Position numbers and translations under genes: made by a program. From Methanoregulaceae archaeon (GTDB taxonomy: Archaea > Halobacteriota > Methanomicrobia > Methanomicrobiales > Methanospirillaceae): 5,259 nt of DNA. A model generated the notes under the pieces. That model made no database searches. It was not told the DNA's origin and saw only the letters and a program-made list of their open reading frames with translations. Shown here piece by piece: positions 1-5,143 of the stretch (its first letter is position 1; every line of letters begins with the position of its first letter). The stretch lies in contig DUGL01000092.1 of assembly GCA_013331415.1 (NCBI GenBank), forward strand, positions 8,316 through 13,574, written 5' to 3'.

Positions 1-134
1 ATCCCGGCCTCGGCGAATCTCTGGCGGTAAAATGCGACCTTCTGCACCTGTGCGACGGTCTGTTTCAGGCGTTTTTTCTGCAGCGCTTCAAGCTCTTTTC
101 TTGGCAGGGTCTCGATTCTTTCGTTCCAGAACAT
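1..134 (-). CDS. paaK: Phenylacetate-CoA ligase family protein, N-terminal fragment (cut by window edge)
   Basis: This is the N-terminal 44 codons of an adenylate-forming ligase of the phenylacetate-CoA ligase (PaaK) family. It starts at the ATG at 134-132 and runs off the left edge. The translation opens MFWNERIETLPRKELEALQ and continues into KVAFYRQRFAEAG. This is the typical PaaK opening: W-N-x-x-I-E-T-L-P-R-x-E-L followed by a basic helix and a V-x-F-Y-R-x-x-F segment. Family members activate aryl acids such as phenylacetate to CoA thioesters with ATP; they are common in methanogens, where they are thought to act on aryl acids linked to aromatic amino acid metabolism. A strong Shine-Dalgarno (GGGAGGAGG, minus strand, 139-147) sits four bases before the ATG and fixes the start. 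It is divergent from the cas1-like gene. The ATP-binding and catalytic motifs lie outside the window, so substrate and integrity cannot be judged. Confidence 0.85.
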   Translation of the reverse strand, partial: MFWNERIETLPRKELEALQKKRLKQTVAQVQKVAFYRQRFAEAG

Positions 135-364
135 GGGGCCTCCTCCCGGTGCGTGGGCCGGGATCAAACGCGAAATGGTGGTCTCTGTTTTCTGTGTACC
201 TGGCGTCTTCAGCCAGGATTGCCGGTAGTGCATATATCCGTCGCGTACACAGAAAAAACTATGTCAGTCTCTGGCATGCCTCCGATGTTTCCCTGAAATA
301 CCCCTTCGATCTCCTCTAAAACGATGAATTGATGTAGCGGGCCGGGTATACTTTCCCTACGGGC
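135..364. promoter_or_regulatory. Divergent intergenic region between paaK-like and cas1-like genes
   Basis: These 230 bases separate two divergent start codons and should hold both promoters. The clearest TATA-like element is CATATAT at 230-236. Read on the minus strand it lies about 100 bases before the paaK-like ATG, a workable position for that gene. No convincing TATA box or Shine-Dalgarno is visible for the cas1-like gene; GGTATACTTT at 345-354 is too close to its ATG for a normal archaeal box, and TCTAAAAC near 312-320 is weak. The region also contains a perfect 12-bp inverted repeat and a nested small hairpin, listed separately. No ORF here looks real. Confidence 0.5.
188..256. repeat. 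Perfect 12-bp inverted repeat with 45-bp spacer
   Basis: TTTTCTGTGTAC at 188-199 is exactly the reverse complement of GTACACAGAAAA at 245-256. The bases immediately outside and inside the arms do not pair. Between the arms are a small hairpin (CCTGGC at 199-204 with GCCAGG at 212-217, 7-base loop) and the TATA-like CATATAT at 230-236. The repeat lies in the divergent paaK/cas1 intergenic region. It could be a paired operator, an RNA structure, or the ends of a 69-bp mini-element. The sequence shows the repeat directly; the function is unknown. Confidence 0.75.
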
Positions 365-1333
365 ATGGAGCAGCCCGGTCATCTTTTCCAAGGGAGTGCG
401 GGAGTGCGGTTTCCATGGCATATCGTGGCAGGGTTCGGGGCCCACCTGAAAGCAACGAAAGCCTCGCTGGTCATCACGAGAAACGGGCATACAGACGTCG
501 TTTCTCTCGATGAGGTCGATCACCTCATCCTGATGGGAGGCCACTATCTCCATACATCGGTTGCAAATACGTTGCTCCGGTCGGGAAAGTCTCTCTCCTT
601 TTTCGAGGCCGATGGCGAGCCATTGGGAGTCCTCCGGCCGTACGGGCACCAGGGGACTGATGCAATGCGGGAGGCACAGCAGGCTGCTCCCATCCACGGC
701 TATGCGTTGAAGATTGCCCAGGGAGCCCTTATACACCGGATCAGGACGATAGAGATCCTTGACCAGCAGAGTGATCAACGGATTCTCTATGAAGGGGAGA
801 TCGATATCATACGCCAGAACCTCTCTGAGCTGCAGTTCCTGGTCCGCGTTGACGAGATCCGGCGGGTTCACCGGCTGGTATCAGACATGTACTATGAGAT
901 CATTGCCCGCACCGTTCCCGCGGAGCTGGGATTTCGCCGGAGGACATCGCGGCCCTATACCGATGTGGTCAACAGCATCCTTGCGGTTGGCTACGGGATG
1001 CTCTTTGGCAACGCCTGTGCCGCTGCCATCGGAGCAGATCTTGACCCTGATACCGGGTTCCTCCACAAGGGTCGGGCAGGACTCATCTATGACCTGATTG
1101 AGCCGTTCAAGACCGGGATGATAGATCTCCCTATGCTTGAGCTGGTACGCAGCGGGCTTGAACCCAGGGACTATGAATGCAGTACCGGCCGCTGTATCCT
1201 TTCGCAGGACCTGTTCTCAGCACTCACGCAGATATTCCATGCATCCATACGCCAGGATATCCTTGATCAACAGGTCTTCGTGGTGAAAGAGGCTCTCCTG
1301 AACACAGATGAGTTCCGTGTTGTGAAGTGCTGA
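365..1333 (+). CDS. cas1: Cas1-like protein without CRISPR context (solo Cas1)
   Basis: Cas1 is the integrase that inserts spacers into CRISPR arrays, normally with Cas2. This 322-residue protein has the usual Cas1 length. An N-terminal beta domain (about residues 20-95) includes DEVDHLILMGGHYLHTSVANTL and a SFFEADG segment, both typical. An alpha-helical C-terminal domain follows. GFRRRTSRPYTDVVN (189-203) matches the conserved G-x-R-R-R-P-P-x-D-x-V-N stretch, and GFLHKG...YDLIEPF (231-248) supplies the metal-ligand His234 and the Asp243/Glu246 pair. Aligned on the conserved Tyr-Tyr at 176-177, the first catalytic Glu falls on His169. Glu164 is nearby but five residues off register. The ATG at 365 is the only start in this frame after the TAG at 335-337; no clear Shine-Dalgarno precedes it. 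Neighbours are metabolic genes; no cas2, other cas gene or array lies in the window. Family assignment is firm; activity and role are open. It may belong to the Cas1-solo group of Methanomicrobia, or be a relic. Confidence 0.9.
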   Translation: MEQPGHLFQGSAGVRFPWHIVAGFGAHLKATKASLVITRNGHTDVVSLDEVDHLILMGGHYLHTSVANTLLRSGKSLSFFEADGEPLGVLRPYGHQGTDAMREAQQAAPIHGYALKIAQGALIHRIRTIEILDQQSDQRILYEGEIDIIRQNLSELQFLVRVDEIRRVHRLVSDMYYEIIARTVPAELGFRRRTSRPYTDVVNSILAVGYGMLFGNACAAAIGADLDPDTGFLHKGRAGLIYDLIEPFKTGMIDLPMLELVRSGLEPRDYECSTGRCILSQDLFSALTQIFHASIRQDILDQQVFVVKEALLNTDEFRVVKC

Positions 1334-1341
1334 TCCCGGCC

Positions 1342-1351
1342 TTTTCATTTT
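1342..1351 (+). terminator. T-rich candidate terminator after the cas1-like gene
   Basis: TTTTCATTTT begins nine bases after the cas1 stop codon. Archaeal RNA polymerase commonly terminates at short T-rich tracts without a strict hairpin requirement. Position supports the call; the tract is short and interrupted. Confidence 0.35.
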
Positions 1352-1383
1352 CCCGATGTCGGTATGCATATCCACTCCCTATT

Positions 1384-1417
1384 CCTCCATTCCCTGCCTG
1401 CCAGGAAATGATGGAGG
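1384..1417. repeat. Imperfect hairpin downstream of the cas1-like gene
   Basis: The arms CCTCC + ATTCCCTG (1384-1396) and CAGGAAAT + GAT + GGAGG (1402-1417) can pair. The inner stem has eight positions with one mismatch and a 5-base loop; the outer stem has five pairs beyond a 3-base bulge. It starts 50 bases after the cas1 stop and could be a 3' end structure. Not followed directly by a T-tract. Confidence 0.45.
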
Positions 1418-1434
1418 GATAGCGGGATACAAAA

Positions 1435-1467
1435 CCCGGATGTCCAGGAGATATCACTTCATCCGGG
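1435..1467. repeat. Perfect 7-bp stem, 19-base loop
   Basis: CCCGGAT at 1435-1441 pairs with ATCCGGG at 1461-1467. The 19-base loop has no obvious further pairing. A run of six T (1484-1489) follows 16 bases later on the plus strand, so it might contribute to termination from the left. Function unproven. Confidence 0.45.
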
Positions 1468-1550
1468 AACACTCTCTCATTCCTTTTTTCCCGGAAAACA
1501 GTATGGCCCGGGCCGGATCCCTGTGCTGAGAACGTGCCGGGACGAAATTA

Positions 1551-1579
1551 TTCCGGAGACACCCGCGTAGTTCCGGAGA
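1551..1579. repeat. 9-bp direct repeat TTCCGGAGA, 20-bp period
   Basis: TTCCGGAGA occurs at 1551-1559 and again at 1571-1579, exactly 20 bases apart, roughly two helical turns. Two copies only, in noncoding DNA; it could be a pair of protein-binding half-sites or chance. Confidence 0.4.
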
Positions 1580-1689
1580 TGGGCATGGAGAGAAACCAGG
1601 CTTGAAATAGTCGTATGCCCCTGGCCCAGTGGCAAAACATCACCCGTATCACATCAGAACAGGGGTGTTCCTATAGAGAACGCGTAACA

Positions 1690-2037
1690 TCACGAAATCT
1701 CAGATCGTGTAATCACAAAATCAGGAAATGCGAGCAGGCTGCATTCGCGGACCTCCAGATCCCTGATCACTGCCCGCGGGCAGCTGTAGATCATCGAGAT
1801 GAACTTCTCAAGCAGGATCGGGTCACCGGTCGCGTACGCCATGACAGACCCGTCAGGCAGATTCATGACCTCTCCCTTGATGCTCAGTTTTCCCGCCAGC
1901 ATACGGATGCAGTTGCGCATACCGACCCGCTGGACCTTCCCTGATATCCGGATCTCGATGGTCTTTTCCGAATGCCGGAGATCCGTCTTCCCTCTCCTCT
2001 GGGACAGGTCAGCCGGGATTCTCTCGTCTGCTTCCAC
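1690..2037 (-). CDS. acyP: Acylphosphatase
   Basis: Acylphosphatase hydrolyses carboxyl-phosphate bonds, for example in acetyl phosphate or carbamoyl phosphate, in the cytoplasm. The core is about residues 26-111 of 115. GKVQRVGMR (33-41) is the phosphate-binding loop and supplies catalytic Arg41. VMNLPDGSV (57-65) supplies catalytic Asn59, in the G-x-V-x-N-x3-G-x-V-x5-G pattern. The ending FPDFVIT is the usual last strand. The loop reads QRVGMR where most family members have QGVGFR, a substitution at a normally glycine position. The start is the GTG at 2037-2035, preceded by GGGAGAGG. The only later in-frame start is Met40, inside the active-site loop, so this start is needed. It gives about 25 extra N-terminal residues before the core, rich in charge and without a recognisable signal. 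Convergent with cas1; transcribed alone from its own promoter. Confidence 0.88.
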   Translation of the reverse strand: MEADERIPADLSQRRGKTDLRHSEKTIEIRISGKVQRVGMRNCIRMLAGKLSIKGEVMNLPDGSVMAYATGDPILLEKFISMIYSCPRAVIRDLEVRECSLLAFPDFVITRSEIS

Positions 2038-2070
2038 ACCACCTCTCCCGGAGAGGATGTCGCCCGATAT

Positions 2071-2081
2071 GACTATTAGTC
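2071..2081. promoter_or_regulatory. Palindrome GACTATTAGTC in the acylphosphatase leader
   Basis: A perfect 5+1+5 palindrome lies 34 bases before the acylphosphatase GTG and downstream of its predicted TATA box. It would be in the 5' untranslated leader or overlap the promoter's downstream side, a reasonable operator position. The regulator is unknown and an 11-base palindrome can arise by chance. Confidence 0.3.
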
Positions 2082-2103
2082 TTTCTCTCAGGGGACGCCC
2101 TAA

Positions 2104-2130
2104 TGTATAGCAGCATCTGGTTTATATCCT
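2104..2130 (-). promoter_or_regulatory. Predicted acylphosphatase promoter (TATA box)
   Basis: On the minus strand GGATATAAACC (2120-2130) resembles an archaeal TATA box and is followed by AGATGC, then CTATACA. Transcription would start roughly 25 bases downstream of the box, leaving a leader of about 60 bases before the GTG at 2037. The same arrangement (TAAACC, AGATGC, CTATA) occurs upstream of the minus-strand operon near 5118-5143. Confidence 0.5.
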
Positions 2131-2442
2131 GGGAAGTCCGGGGCTGGTGCTGGAATATAATATCATCATTCAGCCATTATTTCACCATTTCACCGCATTT
2201 TTGCCTGAATCAGGATGGTACGGGTATCAGGGGAGATGCAGTTCTCACCAGGTGCGCTTCAGAGGATGTACAGATCCTTCAGGAGGTTGGCTGGCGAATT
2301 GTCAGACACCTGGATCGCTCAAACCCCGGCTGTGCTGCATGGTTTCTCCGGCCAGAACCCTGGTGTCCGGCCAGCAACTTCAGGGATCCGCTTCGCTCAC
2401 CACACAGTCCATGGTGTTTTGGGTCGATAGAAAACTGCACCT
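2131..2442. other. Intergenic region between acylphosphatase promoter and glmM 3' end
   Basis: About 310 bases with no well-supported gene. A plus-strand TATA-like string AATATAATA lies at 2154-2162. It is followed by an ATG at 2215 opening a 71-codon frame to 2430 (MVRVSGEMQFSPGALQ...). That frame has no recognisable family motif, only a weak TCAGG before its ATG, and runs convergent into the glmM end, so I treat it as doubtful. TCCGGCCAG is repeated directly at 2347-2355 and 2366-2374 (19-base period). The AT-rich block 2150-2200 contrasts with the GC-rich flanks. Confidence 0.5.
2215..2430 (+). CDS. Doubtful small ORF, 71 residues, unrecognised
   Basis: ATG at 2215 to a TAG ending at 2430. 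The product is basic and rich in Arg, Ser and Gly, with no membrane segment, cysteine cluster or known motif. In its favour are a TATA-like AATATAATA about 55 bases upstream and the lack of another gene in this gap. Against it are the poor ribosome-binding site, unremarkable composition, and overlapping open frames of greater length in the other plus-strand phases, which suggests GC-driven open reading. Listed so that it can be tested. Confidence 0.15.
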   Translation: MVRVSGEMQFSPGALQRMYRSFRRLAGELSDTWIAQTPAVLHGFSGQNPGVRPATSGIRFAHHTVHGVLGR

Positions 2443-3798
2443 TTACTGGTCCAGGATCTGCAGGATCTCGGTAAAAAATGCACGAGCAGTCTCAGGATCG
2501 GTGGATTCTACGATGACCCGGACGAGAGGCTCAGTGCCGGACGGGCGGATCAGCGCCCACGAATTCTCACGGTTGATACGGATCCCGTCAGTCCGGTCGA
2601 GGGATTCATGCGCATAGGCACAAACGAGCCGCTCGATGAGGGCGCCTGGATCTTTCCCCCTGATCTTCTCTGCTATCAGGGAGAAACCGGGCAGTGCAGC
2701 CACCAGCGAGGAGAGTGGCCGCTTCTCCCGTGCAAGGATGGCAATCATCATCGCCGCAGTCATCCCCCCATCCCGGCAGAACTGGTGGTCAGGGTAGATG
2801 AGGCCGCCGTTCCCCTCCCCGCCGAAAGCGACAGGGGTCCCTCCTTCTCCGAGCGCCCGCATGGTCCGGGCAACGGAGATACTCCCTACCGGCGTGTACC
2901 TGACCCCGCACCCGTTCCTCTGCGCGATGATCTCTACGAGCCGGGAGGTGGAGACCGGCATCACGACCATTCCCTTCCGTTCCCGGCAGACCTGGTCAGC
3001 AACCAGGGCAAATTCGCGGTTCTCTTCGATATAACACCCCTGCTCATCCAGGAAAACTGCGCGGTCCGCATCGCCATCGTGGGCAATCCCGAGTGCTGCT
3101 CCCGTTTCGCGCACGAGCTCACCAAGCGGTATGAGCCCGTCGGGTGAGGGTTCGGGGAGCCTCCCCGGGAAACGGCCGTCCATCTGGCCGTTTATCGTAA
3201 AGACCCTGCACCCGAGCCGGGTGAGGATTGCGGGGGTCGTCCCGCAGGCTGCCCCGCACCCCGGGTCAACGGCAACCGTTATCCCCTCGCCTATCCCGGG
3301 CGGGAACCGGCGCACCACGGCGTCAATGTACTCGTGCACAAGGTGCGGTGCGGCAACCTCCCTCCCGGCACCGCTCCATGGTGCAAGGGACACATCGTTT
3401 GCAAAAATATGCCCTTCCAGCTCGATCGTTGCCTCATCGCCCATCTCGGTTCCATCGGGCTCGATCACTTTTACCCCGTTGTATTCCGGGGGATTATGAG
3501 AGGCAGTGATAACTGCTCCGGCATCGAAGTGCTCCTGCACCAGGTACTGGAGTGCCGGGGTTGGCAGTATCCCGCAGTCCGTGACGTCACATCCGGTCGC
3601 GAGGAGACCTCCCTTCAGGGCACTTGCCAGTGCCGGCCCGGATGTCCGGGTATCACGACCGACCGCTATCTTTCCCCGTCGCATCGAACCCAGGGCAAGG
3701 CCAATCGAGAGGGCAAGTGCAGGCGTCATGGCAACACCAACAACTCCCCTGACGCCGTTGGTCCCGAACAGTCTCTTCCCTTTCTTCTCTCCCGGCAT
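2443..3798 (-). CDS. glmM: Phosphoglucosamine mutase (archaeal GlmM)
   Basis: This alpha-D-phosphohexomutase most likely interconverts glucosamine-6-phosphate and glucosamine-1-phosphate, feeding UDP-N-acetylglucosamine synthesis in the cytoplasm. It has 451 residues, the family's normal length. All four domain signatures are present: KRLFGTNGVRG near the N-terminus (8-18); TASHNPP with the phosphoserine Ser100; the Mg-binding DGDADR (241-246); the sugar-binding GEGNGG (327-332); and the phosphate-binding RPSGTEP (418-424). The GEGNGG form is usual in archaeal members annotated as GlmM; specificity for phosphomannose or phosphoglucose cannot be excluded. The open frame extends 70 codons further upstream, but only by reading across mobB. 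The ATG at 3798-3796 follows a strong GGGAGGAGGG and lies four bases after the mobB stop, so it is the start. It is the last gene of a three-gene operon. Downstream, a short T-rich AGTTTTC (minus strand, about 2430-2436) is the only terminator candidate. Confidence 0.93.
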   Translation of the reverse strand: MPGEKKGKRLFGTNGVRGVVGVAMTPALALSIGLALGSMRRGKIAVGRDTRTSGPALASALKGGLLATGCDVTDCGILPTPALQYLVQEHFDAGAVITASHNPPEYNGVKVIEPDGTEMGDEATIELEGHIFANDVSLAPWSGAGREVAAPHLVHEYIDAVVRRFPPGIGEGITVAVDPGCGAACGTTPAILTRLGCRVFTINGQMDGRFPGRLPEPSPDGLIPLGELVRETGAALGIAHDGDADRAVFLDEQGCYIEENREFALVADQVCRERKGMVVMPVSTSRLVEIIAQRNGCGVRYTPVGSISVARTMRALGEGGTPVAFGGEGNGGLIYPDHQFCRDGGMTAAMMIAILAREKRPLSSLVAALPGFSLIAEKIRGKDPGALIERLVCAYAHESLDRTDGIRINRENSWALIRPSGTEPLVRVIVESTDPETARAFFTEILQILDQ

Positions 3799-3802
3799 GG
3801 GA

Positions 3803-4516
3803 TCAGTCCCTCCTCCCCGCGATAACCGGCAGCAGGATCCCTGCTGCCCGAAGCGATGTTTCTGCGGCGGTTCTCCCGTCCGGAGCACAGATTCCCGTGG
3901 TGATCTCCAGTTCGCCCGCGCTCTCGCGGTATTCGAGGCGCACGGTGATCCCGCCGGATCCCTGGAGGCGTTCGCTGAACTCTGCACGCAATGTTGCAAG
4001 CGCTGCAAGGTCAGCTATGAGCGGACACCGGGTGGTGGAGATGAGCAGGGTCATCCCGGCTTCGCACCCGGCCCGCATCTCCCGTGTGAGTCCCCCTGCG
4101 GTGAAGAAGTCGAAGAACAGATCGAGCCGCTCCAGGATATCGGTGACAGCAGGGTTGGTCAGGATCACCTGCTCTGCACCCGGGTACTCTCCGATCACCA
4201 CTTTCGGGAATGGTTTTGTCTTGAACCCCTCGATGATTGCATAGCGTATCCCGGCATCGCAGAGGATCTCGAGGATCATATCGAGGTCTGTTTCGCGAAC
4301 CGCTGCAACCGATCGTGCTCCGTCCACCCCGACCGAGATCTCTGCTCCGGCCTCGAAGAATGCGGTGGTGTCTTTTCCCTCCGGGAGTTCATAGTCGTGG
4401 TGGCCAAGGTGCTTGACCACGCCGACAGGACCGTAGTCTGCAAGGGCAGGTATGAGTTCACGGATCAACGTGGTCTTCCCCGAGTTTGAGAACCCTGCGA
4501 TGTGGATCACCTTCAA
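3803..4516 (-). CDS. mobB: MobB-family GTPase, molybdopterin-guanine dinucleotide biosynthesis, with C-terminal extension
   Basis: MobB proteins are P-loop GTPases that assist MobA in converting molybdopterin to its guanine dinucleotide form. In methanogens that cofactor serves molybdenum or tungsten enzymes such as formylmethanofuran and formate dehydrogenases. The P-loop is GFSNSGKT (8-15). The MobB signature VKHLGHHDYELPEGKDT (34-50) and EAGA (55-58) follow, then AIIEGFK (93-99) with FPKVV (103-107). The MobB core ends near residue 140-150. The remaining 85-90 residues match no domain I recognise and lack the MoaE-type motifs seen in some fusions. They include TRCPLIADLAAL and a late GICAPDGRTA segment. 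The start is a TTG at 4516-4514 that overlaps the upstream gene's TGA (TTGA), with GGTGAGG just upstream; no better start exists. Four bases separate its stop from glmM. Confidence 0.87.
   Translation of the reverse strand: MKVIHIAGFSNSGKTTLIRELIPALADYGPVGVVKHLGHHDYELPEGKDTTAFFEAGAEISVGVDGARSVAAVRETDLDMILEILCDAGIRYAIIEGFKTKPFPKVVIGEYPGAEQVILTNPAVTDILERLDLFFDFFTAGGLTREMRAGCEAGMTLLISTTRCPLIADLAALATLRAEFSERLQGSGGITVRLEYRESAGELEITTGICAPDGRTAAETSLRAAGILLPVIAGRRD
3808..3818 (-). promoter_or_regulatory. Ribosome-binding site that fixes the glmM start
   Basis: The minus strand reads GGGGAGGAGGG here, nine bases before the ATG at 3798. It lies within the last codons of mobB, so translation of the two genes is probably coupled. 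It rules out the longer upstream reading of glmM. Confidence 0.7.
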
Positions 4517-5049
4517 CGAGCCTCACCCCTGCCCTCTGCCTCTTCCTCTGCCCGGGACCGGATGAGGGTTGCAGCAGCCTCGCCGACACTCCGCATGACA
4601 TCTGAGATCCGGTCCTCGATATCGATCTCCTCATCGATGTCAAGGGACGAGCGCTCTACCTCGAGGAGGAACCGGGCTACTTCGCTCACTTCGAAGAGGA
4701 GGTCATCGAGCTCTTCTGAGGTGAAGAACCCGCACATGGCCCCGTAGAAGAAGGTTGCCCCGGACTTGGTGACTTTCTTCCGGAACGAGTCCCGGGCCTG
4801 GTTGACTGCCTGGGGGGTATAGCTCTCCTGCATGAAGGGGACCAGCTCCGGGAGGTGCTGCCCGATAAATGTCATCTCGGCACCGTTCCGCGTCCGGAAA
4901 TCCGTGCAGAGCCGGGCGATAGCCCACTCACGTGCCGTGATGTAGGTCCGCTTCCGCAGAAACTGGTTCACCTTGCGGTAGGTGGCACCATCCACCTTCT
5001 TGAATTTTCGGTACTTATTGACGTCTTCCTGCCCGAACTGCTGCGCCAT
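4513..5049 (-). CDS. Conserved archaeal protein of unknown function (probably DUF5806)
   Basis: A 178-residue soluble protein, first gene of the operon. From memory it closely resembles an uncharacterised family of haloarchaea and methanogens that I believe is DUF5806; the number should be checked. Conserved-looking blocks are KYRKFKKVDGATYRKVNQFLR (12-32), TYITAREWAIARLCTDFRT (35-53), HLPELVPFM (65-73), TPQAVNQARDSF (78-89) and SGATFFYGAMCGFFT (96-110). A largely helical, acidic tail (114-178) ends in Glu/Arg-rich sequence. It has no signal peptide, membrane segment or catalytic motif that I recognise. The basic first third and acidic last third could indicate nucleic acid or protein binding, which is only a guess. 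The ATG at 5049-5047 is the start; no Shine-Dalgarno is obvious, so translation may depend on a short or absent leader. Its TGA overlaps the TTG of mobB. Confidence 0.82.
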   Translation of the reverse strand: MAQQFGQEDVNKYRKFKKVDGATYRKVNQFLRKRTYITAREWAIARLCTDFRTRNGAEMTFIGQHLPELVPFMQESYTPQAVNQARDSFRKKVTKSGATFFYGAMCGFFTSEELDDLLFEVSEVARFLLEVERSSLDIDEEIDIEDRISDVMRSVGEAAATLIRSRAEEEAEGRGEAR

Positions 5050-5143
5050 CCGATTATAGTGGTGGTGCGGGTGGAGTTATAGAGTATACTGGTTTTCGGT
5101 CCGGGTACGGACACGTTTGTATATAGCATCTTGCGGTTTATGT
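5050..5143 (-). promoter_or_regulatory. Promoter region of the DUF5806-mobB-glmM operon
   Basis: On the minus strand, ACATAAACC (5135-5143) followed by AGATGC and CTATATACA (5118-5131) mirrors the acylphosphatase promoter block at 2104-2130. Using ATAAACC as the TATA box gives a leader of about 60 bases; using CTATATACA gives about 40. A third AT-rich string, CTATAAC at 5078-5084, sits about 30 bases from the ATG and would allow a nearly leaderless transcript, in keeping with the lack of a Shine-Dalgarno. Which box is used cannot be decided from sequence. Confidence 0.45.

Larger units (their letters stand above)
1334..1689. other. Noncoding region between convergent cas1-like and acylphosphatase genes
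   Basis: This 356-base stretch lies between two genes that end toward each other. I see no credible gene: ORFs here lack family signals and start sites. It holds several short structures. TTTTCATTTT (1342-1351), just after the cas1 stop, could serve as a T-rich terminator. There are hairpins at 1384-1417 and 1435-1467, a TTTTCC-C-GGAAAA palindrome at 1486-1498, and a 9-base direct repeat TTCCGGAGA at 1551-1559 and 1571-1579 (20-base period). The density of structure is more than two convergent terminators need, but an RNA gene is not demonstrable from the sequence alone. Confidence 0.6.

Noticed and set aside
209..871. Long minus-strand open frame (220 codons) antisense to cas1
   Set aside because: It overlaps the clear Cas1 coding frame and the divergent intergenic region, and shows no family motif; it is a shadow of the real gene.
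361..1590. Ten-base direct repeat GGGCATGGAG at 361-370 and 1581-1590 flanking cas1
   Set aside because: Considered as a target-site duplication. The left copy includes the cas1 start codon, the match is short, and no terminal inverted repeats lie inside it; chance is a sufficient explanation.
1334..1689. CRISPR array next to cas1
   Set aside because: No repeat of 23 bases or more recurs at regular spacing; only two copies of a 9-base repeat are seen.
3799..4008. Seventy-codon N-terminal extension of glmM
   Set aside because: It runs through mobB in another frame; the ATG at 3798 has a strong ribosome-binding site and matches the normal family N-terminus.
3506..4489. Plus-strand open frame of 327 codons opposite mobB and glmM
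   Set aside because: Antisense to two genes with full motif sets; composition is the typical Pro/Arg/Ser-rich product of GC-rich antisense reading.
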